From Owenia fusiformis (taxonomy: Eukaryota; Annelida; Polychaeta; Sabellida; Oweniidae): DNA of 64,000 bases. This document shows, one piece after another, positions 12,761-27,000 of the stretch (the first letter of the stretch is position 1; each line of letters begins with the position of its first letter). Location: positions 23,983,915 through 24,047,914 of the forward strand of contig CAIIXF020000001.1 in NCBI GenBank assembly GCA_903813345.2, given 5' to 3'. The translations under genes and the position numbers were made by a program. The notes under the pieces were generated by a model that saw only the letters and a list, made by a program, of their open reading frames with translations, was not told the DNA's origin and did no database searches.

Positions 12761-15011
12761 AAAATTTCTCACTTGAAAATAAAAGCGATCTTTGCCAGGG
12801 GTTTTCGGTGGTAATGGAATTATTGGACAAGTTAGGAATACTTTAGCGATACGTATCATAAGGTAATCGATTGTATTCATATGCATTCCATCAAGGAGAA
12901 ATTATACACACAAATTTAACATAAATAACAAGTGATCTTTAGATTAGACTAATCTAGTGAATGTCAGGAGATCAGAATGTTCTGTCTGATGTTTATGTTT
13001 ATAATCCTGGTCGGGAATAGTATTGTAACATATATTTTTCTCCCGAGGCTGTCTCTGTATACACTCATTGCATCAGGTTCTCAGCCGCCTTTGCATTTGT
13101 TCGTTCTCACTTGTGCTTTTATGCATTTGCTTTTTTAGGTGCATTCACGCACGCTCTGGGTCTCTGAGGATCGTGTTGGACTCTAATGCAAGTCCATACG
13201 ACAATCCAACGCATTAGAGGCGGTGTTCACCATCTATTGCTTTTTATGAACAGAATTACTGTTTGTAAACATACCTTCATGTACATGTATCATGTTGTCG
13301 AATGTGAGTTCACCTCCTTTGTGTTCCATTTAATGGCAGTGGCATAGCCTAATAGCAAAACTGAAAAAGTGATGAGTCAAAAAATACAAGAAAGACAATT
13401 AGGGAGGGGTAAATTGTTCAATGAAGTATGAGGATTTCCCATGTTAAAAATTTGAGGATTTTCATGAGGTCATACATCACTGGATGAGTTTAAACAAAAT
13501 GTAAAATAAACAAATTTAAGGGGATAGAGTCACTATTCATAAACTATGGACTTTTAAACCACCATTGTTTGTAAATGGTGATAGAAAATCGACTATTGAT
13601 TTATTTATGGCCCAAATCGTATGTAGTGAATTTACAACTTCATTGATTAAGGATCATTTCTCAAAGGATTCAGGCAAGTGACTTTTCTGCCTCATCCTGG
13701 CTACGCAACTGCATGATACTGGATTTGTTTACATTACTATTGAGGATTTGTTTACATTACTACTGAATATAATTATACTGATCATTTCAGTAAAAATGGT
13801 GACCTTCCTCTTTCGGACATGGAGATGTAACATTTTATAGCTATAGTTGCACCCAGTCTCTTAGGAATTGCTCTTTTGTACAGAAAACAATTATCAAACT
13901 GTAGATACAGTGGTTAGAAAGCCTTACAGCAAAGTAACCTCCATTGTTTACATTCGCTCAAACATAAAAATAGAAAAGTTGCCATAACTTTGTAAAACTT
14001 CAATTATTGGAACCTGTCAGCTACAAGTATTTTGGTTGTAAACTAACTGACCAGGTCAAAACCAAATTGGTCATCTGTCAATATCTCATTTTCGTTTAAG
14101 TATTTGACAGTTTTCTAGATCATCCTAATATTATAATAGATGTTAAACTGATATGCCTGTAGAGTTGCTTTGCTTTATCCTTCTGTTTGTGGTATTTTTC
14201 TTGTTTTCTCACTTCCTTATTTATATATGGGTGTAATGGTTAGCCACATGTAATGACTCTTGATATTTTAATTTTAAATATTATGCAAATATTTAATTAT
14301 ATTGATGTGAATACCTGTGCATCTTTCACAAGTTCCGAAGGGCTAGTGGAATATCATCTTGTGAGAGTGTCACAGTTATTCACCGAAAATAGAATTAAAT
14401 ATTTGTTTTATTATTCACTGTTATATTCCTCACTCTCATTAATGGAATATTAATATTAATGCTTAATTGATAATAACAATGTACTCCCGGGAATATATAA
14501 GATAAAAAATATACTGGGCAAAGTCGTGGCTGGTGAATATCATTTGATATTCAATGGAAGTCATGTGGCCTCCCTTGAGTATCGCTTGTTATTTTTTAGT
14601 CATGTGAAGGACATGGACGAATCAGAGAATGTGGAATATGACAGTGATACAATAATTTGTTATACATGTATTCTCAATTTTAAATTGATACTTAATTACC
14701 TTGGTGTAAAAAGATGAGTACCAGAGAACCTTAAAAACTATAAGGACAGTAAAAACTGAAATGACGGGTACTTCATGTATATGCATTCATGTTGATTGTA
14801 AAATGAAATGACTGTCTCACCTGTTCACTTTCCAGCCTAGGAGAATCAACCAGTCTTAGTCATCCCGATTGATTTCTCCTAATCTATGCATTCTAATTTA
14901 GACATGGCTGGTAATTTAACTCAGAACAATCCTAGATGGCACTTTGCTTTGAGTTGATAAAAGTAATTGATATCAGCCTTCATTGATATTTACCTGGTCA
15001 TCTTTTATAGA
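12761..15011. other. Intergenic region between RIOK1 and the alpha-2/delta-like gene
   Basis: I find no supportable gene here. The ttttatag just before 15,011 looks like a splice acceptor, so an upstream non-coding exon of the next gene may lie in this stretch, but I cannot place it. Otherwise the DNA is AT-rich with short imperfect duplications (for example gaggatttgtttacattact near 13,741). Confidence 0.5.
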
Positions 15012-18000
15012 ATGGAGCTGTCAATCTGTACTTTCTTCCTCTGTGCTGTATGTTACCATGGTTACGTGCAAGGCTACCACCAGGAGACCCCTAGAGATGA
15101 AGGTTCACTAGCAGGAGATGTGCAGAACTGGGCAGTTCTCATACAAAACTATATATTACAGGTGAGTTGTGGGTTAATTGCTGAATATCAACTTAAATTT
15201 ATTATTTTCTTGTATAAGTTATGAATTTGCACATTATAGTTTTATAAATAACTCAATCACAGCTGTTTTGTTTGGAATCATATTAAAGACACAAAAATGT
15301 GGATACAATTTTGTCCCACCTTCCAACTTTAAATTGAAATTCATAGGGCTTTTAGCAAACCCTTTTAAAGGAAGAACTAAGGTACATACTATGACTGTGA
15401 TTATTTTTTACATGTAGCTTGCTAGTGATGGTATCAAGAGAGAGGTGACTCAGAGCCTATTTGATCTGGCTAATTATACATATGAAGAGAAGAGTGGAAA
15501 AGAGGTGGTTGAAGTTGTCCAGGAGAGACTTGGCAATTACTTCACAGACAAGAAACTTGCAGCTAATGTATGTCTAATGTAATATTTACTCGCTTTTGTT
15601 TAAAATTTTGATAAGATTAAAATTAAAGATGAATATGTTAAAAGTCAATTTATTTGATTCAAAAATTTGAATACTTTTAAATGAAATTACATTAAATAGT
15701 CTTTGAAAAATTTTAAATCTATGAAAACTATCATAAAAGTAGTTGGGAGCTACATTTTCAGATAACACATAGATGTATTTCTTGAGAAAAGGTCGCTATT
15801 CCCAAACGTTGTTATATTATATAAAACAGTATTGTGTATTTGTTATATTATACTGCTTGATCTTTTGTCAATTAAAAACTTTGATTTTGCATTGTTCAGA
15901 GGATTGCTGAAGCTGCAGTAACAGCCTATGATACCTGGTACAGAGAGAACAAGAACAGAACAAGAACTAGTGCACCAAGGTTACAGAATCTAACACTGGC
16001 TGTATACAGCGATTCAGACATTCCCACAAGGCTACCAAAGGACCTCAAATTCAACCCGTAACTACAAACTTTGTTCTCATGTTGTTAAAACATTTTCATT
16101 TATTTCTTGGGGTTTGCTTGATAGTTCACAATAACTCAAATGAAATCTCCATTTGATCAATATGTCTACATAAACTTTTGCATTTTTTCCTGTTTTCACA
16201 TTTCTATACTTTGGAATAGTTCTCGATAGATAAAATCTAAGCCTAAATCAAAGACTAAGAACAAATATATACAAATATTTCTTGCCTTGGCTAATTCTGT
16301 TCGCCCCAATAAACAGAAATTAACAATACTAAAAGATATTCATAATATAACATTGATTGCAGGTACTTCCGCCAGCCAGTGAGCCTCTCCAGGAGCACAG
16401 TGAAGATAGCAGATGATGTTCCCAGGGACTTTGAGGGGACAATAAGTGCTGTTGAGTACACATATGCTCTTGAAAAGGTCTTCAAGGAAAATGCTGCACG
16501 GGATCCACTGCTGAGGTAAATATGTGTTGGTGTTGCAAACATGAATATATATCATAGATTATAACTGGATATGATACTCCGACAAAACAAATCTGTATTC
16601 CGGCATCTGGGAGCTGAACCCAGTTTGCAATCTCAATATGCTAATACATTCAGCATACACCATATATTACTCACCTTTTATTTCCTAAAAGTCATAATAT
16701 CAAAGAAAATTGAAATCTCAGAATTTATAAACGATTTTTAAAACCACAAATTTTCAGATGCAGTTTATATGTAGATTTCAAATATGATATCATTTTAACT
16801 AAATTTGGAATATTAAATGATGAAAATCAAGATAATTGTTTGCTTACTATTTGAATTGTACCACTAGCTTTTTTTTGTACTATACTTATTCTTATGCAGA
16901 TGGCAGTACTTTGGTTCAACAGCAGGTATAGCTCGTCTCTACCCTGGCAGGGAGTGGGCTATCAACTTTGCAGGATTCTACAATGATTATGACCCTCGCA
17001 CCCGACCATGGTACATTGCAGCCACCAGTGGTCCCAAAGATGTAGTCATTGTTCTGGACTGCAGGTATTGCATCCTGGCCCCTAATCTTTATTGTCATAT
17101 TTTATTTCACTTAGTACATACGGTTTAATTTGTTATGTTCATGTGCACGACTAGATAATCCAACAGATATCTCAGAATTATCTTCATATTTATAAGTATG
17201 ATATTTAAACTTTCTCATGTTCACTTATAACCCCCTAGCCTTGATGAGAGAAACAAATAAAAGTTCTAACATGTTGACCCTTTGAAATGCCTATGGACTT
17301 GGAGACTGGATTTTATCTATCCCACATCATTTGAGACTGAATGCTCTATCTTGTATGAGTACTTGTATCTACAACCATTTTTGAGGTTATGAAAATTGGT
17401 TATCAATTTCTAATTTTTCTTTTTCTTTATATCTTGTAGCATATTCCTTGAGGATTGTTACAATAATCATATTATTTATGTTTTAGTAAATCCATGGCTG
17501 GTGATAAGTTCAAGATAGCACAAGGTGTTGCCAAGACAGTCATCAACACATTAACAAAGCAGGATTATGTCAATGTGGTGTGTGCAAGGGCAAGTCATTG
17601 GGATGAGGTGGGCAAGTAAGTCAATAACACATTAACAAAGCAGGATTATGTCAATGTGGTGTGTGCAAGGGCAAGTCATTGGGATGAGGTGGGCAAGTAA
17701 GTCATCAACACATTAACAAAGCAGGATTATGTCAATGTGGTGTGTGCAAGGGCAAGTCATTGGGATGAGGTGGGCAAGTAAGTCATCAACACATTAACAA
17801 AGCAGGATTATGTCAATGTGGTGTGTGCAAGGGCAAGTCATTGGGATGAGGTGGGCAAGTAAGTCATCAACACATTAACAAAACAGGATTATGTCAATGT
17901 GGTGTGTGCAAGGGCAAGTCATTGGGATGAGGTGGGCAAGTAAGTCATCAACACATTAACAAAGCAGGATTATGTCAATGTGGTGTGTGCAAGAGCAAGT

Positions 18001-21000
18001 CATTGGGATGAGGTGGGCAAGTAAGTCATCAACACATTAACAAAGCAGGATTATGTCAGTGTGGTGTGTGCAAGGGCAAGTCATTGGGATAAGGTGGGCA
18101 AGTAAGTCATTAACACATTAACAAAGCAGGATTATGTCACCGTGGTGTGTGCAAGGGCAAGTCATTGGGATGAGGTGGGCAAGTAAGTCTGAAATGTATG
18201 AACTCGATTTTGTCTCAGTAAATGCTAATTGTTTTATTGAATAGATTATTTGATTAAGTTAAATGAATTTTTTCGGTGATATATCTTGTTTTTCTTGTAG
18301 GTGGCATTTGTTTACAACAGAAGTTCTAAGTTGTCAGCAGGAGCACATGGTTCCAGCAACAGTTGCACATAGGAAAGATCTCATTGAGAAAATATACAAA
18401 CTCAAACCTGGAGGGACAAGTGAATTAGAGTAAGTAATATGAATGGGAATTGATAATGACTGCAGTTTGATAAGATGTTACATACTACATGTATAAAGTT
18501 ACATAGTAGCATTAATCATGTAGAGTGTACATGTACATGTATAATTAATTTCAGAATGGAAGTTTCATTTTTAAAAATATTATGTTCAGTTAGTTTGAGT
18601 CACAATATAACCACAAAATACTCATTGTATATCTGTTTTATAACGTTTCTAATGTTGTTATTATATAATGTTTTTAGGAAGGGATTTGAGATGGCTTTTG
18701 ACCTTCTACAGAGTACCCCAAGAACAGGCTGTCAGTCTATCATGGTCTTCGCTACTGATGGCAAGGACACTGATGGTGAACAGGTCCGCTGTGGACCAGG
18801 TATACAAATTTAAAACTCAGTTACAGAAGTTAAAACTTATGTTAAGGAATTTATCCGAATTTATCCAAGTTAAATGATTATGCATTTTATATTTTATATT
18901 TTAATTCATTCAAGAGAATAAATAATCTTCATGTCACCACCACAAATGGGCACTTCGCATCTAGTATAAAAAATTTCAATTTCATGTGGTGACATTTTGC
19001 ATGTTAATGGGTTGTTTATATGTTGCTTTAACCTGATATTGTTGATATCACAGGGTGAAAATGATTTGGGATGTTACATACTTGCAATTTCTTTATACCT
19101 TGATTCAAATGTTTTCATACTTGTTCCAGGTTACTACACCAGGTCAGGTTATGTACCAGGACCTATTTGTAAATACAATTGGACCAAAGTTTGGGATGTC
19201 TCAGACACCATGAATGAAAAAACTGATCCAAAGGTGACACATTAACTCTCGCTTTATACATGTACTGTCTCATTTAGAACTTCATTTATTGCTATACACT
19301 TGCTTCATTGTTTATAACTTTTTAGATTCTTTTCATCATGCTGTGTTCTATCCTTTTGAAACATTTTAATTGTGTCAATATCTGTACATCCACTTAGAAA
19401 AGCAAATGCGAGACATCTCTATTGAGCCTAATTAAAAACCTACAAGCTACAGTGTGGTCTCCATGTCATGAAATGTTGATGTTGTTTTAGGCCAGGATAT
19501 TCAGCTACCTCACTGTAGAAGATGGTGAACTATTCCCAGGTAAACTAGCATGTAAACACAGAGGGAGCATGGTGAAGTTAACCTCTGGTGAAAACCTCAT
19601 ATCCAAGATGGCCGACTACTTTCACTTCCTGGCTAAAAATTCCAAGAACAGCCTTGCGTTGTGGACATCCCCATATATTGACGCATTTGGATTGGGCCTC
19701 ATGGTCACTCATGCTGTACCTGCTATAAGTAAAGAAACTGGCCAGTAAGTATTAGGCTAGGTTAAATATTTGAATGTTTAGCATCCTCTCATATTTAAAT
19801 TAGGCCCATGTGATATTATGAAAATTAAACTTTAATTAGATTTTGAGAATATATCTCTTAACAACTAAATGGTGGGCCAAAAAATGCAACCATTTAATTC
19901 TGGAAACACATTTTCTTTCTAGGTATGTTATGTCATATATACCCTATGTAACAAGTATGTGTTTGTTTACAGAACCATTGGTGTGGCTGGTATCGATGCA
20001 ACACTGGATGAGATGGAGTTGTTCCTGACACGTCACCAATGGGGTTCTGTCTATTCATTCCTCATTAACAAAGAGGGCGAAACCATATTTCACCCTTTCA
20101 TCAAGCCTAGTACAAAAGTAGGTTGAACTCCCTTCTTTGTCTTGTATTAGAACTCATTGCCTGCTATGTTTTCAATACCATGTGTATAGAGGACATTCAT
20201 GAGTCAACATCACTAAGAATGGTCATTTTTGGGAGTATACTAGACAGCAGACTAATGAGAGATAAAGGGTTGAAACAAATATTAGAAGTGTATCAGGTCA
20301 TCACTACATTCATTTCATTCATAATGAGAAAAGTCTAATATTTCTATTAGATGTCACTATCAATACATACCATTAGCACATCTGTGAAATAATCAGACTT
20401 CTCGTTAGTAACTTTAAATAATTGATGATTTAAAATAATCAATGATAATAAGAATGAATCTAAGGGGTGCTGGAATGTTAAGCCTATCAACCATCTCATT
20501 AATAATTAAAATCCAATTATGGAACTAACCCCATGTTGATAGTTCAACATGCAATCAACTGTCCGATATTTGTGCTTATCATTTATTAATATTGTGTGCA
20601 GTTATATACCTTGTTGGCTTGAACAGGAAAAAATTAAACCATGACACACTTTGCTTGCTTAAAGAGTTACTAAACCAAATTTCTTCGGTGTCTGGTGGCA
20701 TCTGTATAATGGTGTACATCTTTAACAAATATGGCAGATGGTGACATTTTGCATGTACATACCTTGTTTTCAGTTGACATCATTTTACAATGTCTTAATA
20801 ATAATCGAACTAGCAGTCTTTATTTTTGTGACATTAGATTTTGTGTCTATTGCATTAAGTTTGATTTAGCAAACCTAATTATTGCAATGATGAAAGAGAG
20901 TTGCCCAAAAGATTGAAAAGAACATTTATAAGTAGGAAAGTTTTGTCCAAGTATGCATGCTATATGTACAACACCACCACTTGTATATTGGTGTTATAAT

Positions 21001-24000
21001 GAGTCTTGACTTTATTTCAGCTTCTAGATGATCCTATATTCATCCCCATACAACAGTTAGAGCAAGACAAGAAAGGTAGTCCACCAGAATTCTCCACAGT
21101 GTTAAGAGAAATGAAAGCTGGAAAAACTGGGTCACTTCGCATAGAGAAAGCCAGGAGAGGCACTCCAAAGGTGTATATTTGAATTTTACATGTGACTTTT
21201 GGAAATTAAAGTTATCTGTGCTACATGTACTTGGTAAAAACATGTTATTATCCCATCAAATAAAGTTTGGAGATAATTTGAGATGTATCCATTCATCAAC
21301 CCATCCATCCATCCATCCATCCATCCATCCATCCATCCATCTGTTGTTACATCTGTCTGTCCTAATCCATTTGTTTATTGTATTCAGCTTTCCTTACATC
21401 TGTCTGTCCAAAGTATTTGTATCAATTTTGTATGATGTTCTGTATATTCCAGGGAGATGCTAGGGCTGGGATTAAGTATGATATAATGCCAGGAACATAC
21501 TACTATGCTGCTATGAATGACTCTGAGTATGCATTTGCTTTCAACCTGGCTGACACTGATAAGGTACATCTACTTTGTTCACCTCCCCTCAAAGTGAAGC
21601 TTCACTGTTGATTTGTATGTCTTAGTGCAGAAGATTAAAGAGTAATACTTAATAGGGGAAGAAGATGATATAGTGGGCTGTATAGCAAGGTTGGTCGGGG
21701 TCGGGAGCTGGGGATAATTTTATTGCTTAAATATAACCATGTCATCATCCTACATTAGAATCCACTCAGTCTAACATCAATTTCTGGTGCGAAAGTTGTC
21801 ATTTTTGAGTTTTACCCCCCTTGAAGACAAATTCTTGGGGGTACTATGACAAATGCTTATAACTAAAGAAGTATTTATGTGATCATCTTCATTTTTGGCA
21901 TGGGTAATTAACAGGTATGTAAAAGTAAAATTTGAAAAATTCGTACAAATTGGGTTATTAATCCATCCTAAAGATAATAATTCAGGTATTTTCAAGGGTC
22001 AATTTCAACATTTTCTGAATGTCGACATGAACTAAAAATAACAATTTGACCCAAATGACATATTTATTGAATGTTTTTAGGCTTTAGAAAATAATTTGAC
22101 TATATAAGCTAAAATAATAACATAAGAATTGTACCATATTGATAATTCTTCATCGCCGTCCAGGCACAAATAAACCCCACCCCTCCCCATTTTCGATTAT
22201 AAAGGTCTATACATGAAACTTCCTTAAATAGCTATATTTCAGAAACTATTACAGCCTACATTGCAAAATTATTTCTCATGGTGATTATTCACATCATACT
22301 CTGCATAATAGACATATAATTGAGATTTATCCATTCTATAGCTAATAATTAAGGTATTTTCAAGGTTCAATTTCATCATTTTCGGAATGTCGCCATGAAG
22401 TAAAAATTACATGACCTAATGACATTTATTAAATCTTTTTAGGCTTTAGAAAATAATTTGACTTTATAAGCTAAGATAATAACATAAGAATTGTACGATA
22501 TTGATAATTCTTCATCGCCATCCAGGGATAAATAATTTGCGAAAATAAAGGTTTTTACCTGAAACTTATTCAAATAGCTATACTTCAGAAACTATGACAG
22601 CCTCCATTCCAAAATTTCTCTTGTTGATTATACACATCATACTCTGCAAATTATGCATATAATTGAAGTCTTAACACTTTTTGAGGGTGTAGCTAATAAT
22701 AATACTATATTTATTAGACATCTTAGAAATCAAAATATATGTTTTAGAAGGTTGTCACAACACTACAAGAGAGATATTTTGGAGATAAATTGGCGTGTTC
22801 AGAATTTAAGAGAAGGCGTAGAGGTAAAATGCAGCCACTGCTAGTGAATGGTCCCAAAACTATAGTCCCAAAAAATTGGAAGGACTTCCTTTCAAATAGC
22901 AAAAGCAAAATTCAGCTTGTCCAACTTATCCTCGCAGAATGGAAAAAGGACAAATATGAAAAAAATTCAGAACACGCCAATTTACTTTGTCTGTCAGGAG
23001 AAGTGCATCTTACTCAGAAGTGATGGGTCACATGTTGTTAGTGAGGAAGTCCTAGACCTAAGGTGTAACCATGATGAACCTGACACAAAATCATTCTCCA
23101 TGCTTTATATGCATCAATAAAGGTGGGGGCTGAGGCCCAGACCATACTTGTCAGATCTCCAGACACAGATGTTCTCATACTCCTGCTTATTTACAGCAAA
23201 CACCTACTTCTCAAAGTACTGTTTGACACTGGAGTTTCAAACAAGAGGCGCCTCATTGATGTGAAGACAGTTGCAGCAGGTTTGGGTGATCCAATCACAG
23301 CCACCCTGATCAGTATCCACTGTTTTACAGGGTGTGATACCACCAGTGCCTTCATGAGAAAGGGAGAAATAGACCCTCTGAAACAGCTGATCAAGAGGGA
23401 GGACATGCATGCAATCTTTCAAGAACTTGGAAAATCTATAGTTCTTGACCAAAGGCATCTTCAAAAACTTGAAAGATTTGTGTGCATCATGTATGGGGAA
23501 AAGAAAAAAACAGACATCAATCATGTACGATACATAAATTTTGCCAACAGATTTCAACCTCAAGCCTCTATCAACAACTATGATGGGATAGACATCAGTC
23601 TCCTTCCTCCATGCAGGTCAACCCTTGTTCAATATTGTAAAATATGCAACTACCAAGGGTACATATGAAAGCAGTCTCACAAAGCTCAAATGGATATACA
23701 CTCTCCAGCAGATGGATCCTAGAAGATGGCGAACTTGATATACAATGAGCTGAAAATCCAAATGCCATTCTTCTACAAGAGTTGGTAGACATTTATAACG
23801 AAGAATCAGATGACGAAATTGATGATGATATGACAGATAATGAAGTCAACAATTTCATAGATGAAATCTTTTCAGGTGATGTTGATAACTAACAATGTTC
23901 AACTGCTTGAAGCAAATGTTGAAGTGAATACTCAATCAAATTGTATTGGTGAAGTTATTCAAAAACATATTGGTGGAACATATTAATCATTATTGAGTGT

Positions 24001-27000
24001 TGTTAAGCATATTGACTGGATGTTGTCAATTGAAATCATTAAAACTAGCTGGATAATATATTTCAATTATGTTCAATGAAAATAGGTGAGTATTGCATAA
24101 TATAAATATGTTTTTGTAATATTCTCAAAAATGATGACAATCCAAAATATCTCTCTTGTAGTGTTGTGACAACCTTTTAAAACATATATTTTGATTTCTA
24201 AGATGTCTAATAAATATACTATTATTATTAGCTGCACCCTCAAAAAAGTGTTAAGACTTCAATTATATGTATAATATGCAGAGTACGATGTGTATAATCA
24301 ATAAGAGAAATTTTGGAATGGAGGCTGTAATAGTTTCCGAAATATAGATATTTGAGAAAGTTTCAGGTAAAAACCTTTATTTTCGCAAATGAGGGGGGGG
24401 GTATTTATCCCTGGATTGCGATGAAGAATTATCAATATCGTACAATTCTTATGTTATTATCTAAGCTTAGTACCCCGGACAGGTTGTATGATGCAGTCGT
24501 ATTTTTACTCTATATTTGCAATAGAACAACCATTCTTATTGAAATTTTCATATTTTATTCTGGAGACAATTTCCAACATGGAAAAAAATATTTTAACGAA
24601 ATTCCTAATTTTATGATTTTGATAGGCTTTATTCAAAAACACTCCACTGTCAATAAAATACAAGTTTTGCTTGAACAATTAAACTTTTAACGTCATTTCA
24701 AAGATTGTCTAGCTATTGAATTTTTGACAGCCTAAAGTCTGTCCAGGTGTATTTGATGCCATATTAATTATGGCTGATTATTGTTATTCATTTTTGTCAT
24801 ATTCGATAGATATATATTATTACAGTGCATTAGGCCAATGAAAAACTTGTCACTCTGGGTCATGTTTTCTCTGAAAACGCACCTTTTTCTCCACTGGGGT
24901 TTTCCACCACCGTCACTCAGCATGCAAGCCTGTAGCACGTAAATTGTACCATGCTTTTAAAATGTCAGGTCTCCCTGACAATTTTATGATAAAATTTGAC
25001 ACAGCTATATTAACATCTCTGAAGGATATAATGCCAAGAGTACTTCAAATTGGAGATTCGTAATGTTTTACTTCATTTTGGACAGTATTGAACAGTGACC
25101 GGGTTGAACTCATGTCCATGGACAAGAAGATTGACCTCCTCTATCTGGGCTCAATCTAGGGAACGTTTCACAAAACGAGACCCAGAGCAACAAGTTTTTA
25201 TTGGCCTAATGCACTGTAATAATATTAAATATGACTCAAGTGAATAACAATAATCAGCCATAATTATTAATATGGCAACATATATATCTTGAAAGACTTT
25301 AGGTGGCCGGAAAATTCAATAGCCAGACGATATTTGAAATTACATTAAAAGTTCAATTGTTCAAGCAAAAACCTGTATTTTATTGACAGTGTAGTGTTTT
25401 TGAAAAATGCGCGTCAAAATCATAAAATTGGAAATTTTGATAAAATATTTATTTTCCATGTTGGAAATAGTCTCTAGAATAAATCTTGAAAATTTCAATA
25501 AGAATGGTTGTTCTATTGCAAATATAGAGTAAAAAAACGACTGCATCATACAACCTGTCCGGGGTACTATATAGTCAAATTATTTTCTAAAGCCTAAAAA
25601 CATTTGATAAATATGTCATTGGGTCATGTAATTTTTACTTCATGGCGACATTCCGAAAATGCTGAAATTGAACCTTGAAAATACCTTAATTATTAGCTAT
25701 AGAATGGATAAATCTCAATTATATGTCTATTATGCAGAGTATGATGTGTAGAATCACCATGAGAAATGTTGGAATGTAGGCTGTAATAGTTTCTGAAATT
25801 TTGCTATTTGAGGAAGTTTCAGGTATAGACCTTTATATTCGAAAATGGGGAGGGGGTGGGGTTTATTTGTGCCTGGATGGCGATGAAGAATTATCAATAT
25901 GGTACAATTCTTATGTTATTATTTTAGCTTATATAGTCAAATTATTTTCTAAAGCCTAAAAACATTCAATAAATATGTCATTTGGGTCAAATTGTTATTT
26001 TTACTTCATGTCGACATTCAGAAAATGTTGAAATTGACCCTTGAAAATACCTGAATTATTATCTTTAGGATGGATTAATGACCTGATTTGTATGAATTTT
26101 TCAAATTTTACTTTTACATACCTGTTTGTTACCCATGCCAAAAATGAAGATGATCACATAAATACTTCTTTAGTTATAAGCATTAGTCATAGTACCCCCA
26201 AGAATTTGTCTTCAAGGGGGGTAAAACTCAAAAATGACAACTTTCGCACCAGAAATTGATGTTAGACTGAGTGGATTCTAATGTAGGATGATGATATGGT
26301 TATATTTAAGCAATAAAATTATCCCCAGCTCCCGACCCCGACCAACCTTGCTATACAGCCCACTAATAGGCCTTTATCCCCCTCCCTTCAGTCCATATCA
26401 TATCTTGGGATGTTATTGAGCAGCAATAACTTGAGATTGCAACCCTGTTATGTTAGGCTAGATTTATCCAAGTTAGGATGACATCTGCCATGACAAAATA
26501 CAAAGCCTATCAAGTTGGTAGGTATAGGAGCTAAAAAGTAAGGAATTTAGATACCTCTGTGCCACACCCCCTGAGCCTCTCATAATTATTAACATTTATT
26601 AAAGAAATATATCATTAATAATTGTACATTCTATTACACAGGTGTTCAGAAGGTCGCAAGAACCTATAGAAAGACCGACTGTACCTGAGAAAAAAAGCTA
26701 CTTCAATCTACTCATAGAATACAATAGTACGCTAGCCAGAAAGGAGCTCCCTGGAGTGTTTGAATACCTCAAGGTGAAATATGATGAGCCCAAGTATCCC
26801 AATCTCCGTGTGTCATATGGTCATTCTAGTATCTTTTTGGCCCCAAAATGTCATTGTGACCCCAATAAGTACTTCTACAATGATGACCTGGCTCAGAAGA
26901 CAGTGGATGCACATAAATGGATAAATGGAATATTACCAGATGTAGGATGTGATAACGGCAACATGTACGAGAAAGGGGTGAGGTAAGAGATGTTGCTTAT

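Larger units (their letters stand above)
21671..26365. mobile_element. 4.7-kb DNA transposon with about 1.1-kb inverted arms, another element nested in its right arm
   Basis: The left end (tagtgggctgtatagcaagg) is repeated in reverse complement at the right end. If TA is the target duplication, the element itself starts gtgggctg. Arms run about 21671-22790 and 24140-26365; the right arm is longer because it holds the insertion at 24470-25567. Each arm contains two diverged direct copies of a block of about 200 bp (left: about 21960-22170 and 22336-22550; both include ggctttagaaaataatttga). The core at 22790-23900 carries broken coding sequence. The whole unit lies in the intron between exons 21453-21563 and 26642-26982. 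Confidence 0.85.

Noticed and set aside
21777-26259. Two nearly identical 72-codon frames in opposite orientation, suggesting a conserved small protein
   Set aside because: Both lie in the inverted arms of the 4.7-kb transposon; similarity reflects arm duplication, not coding constraint.
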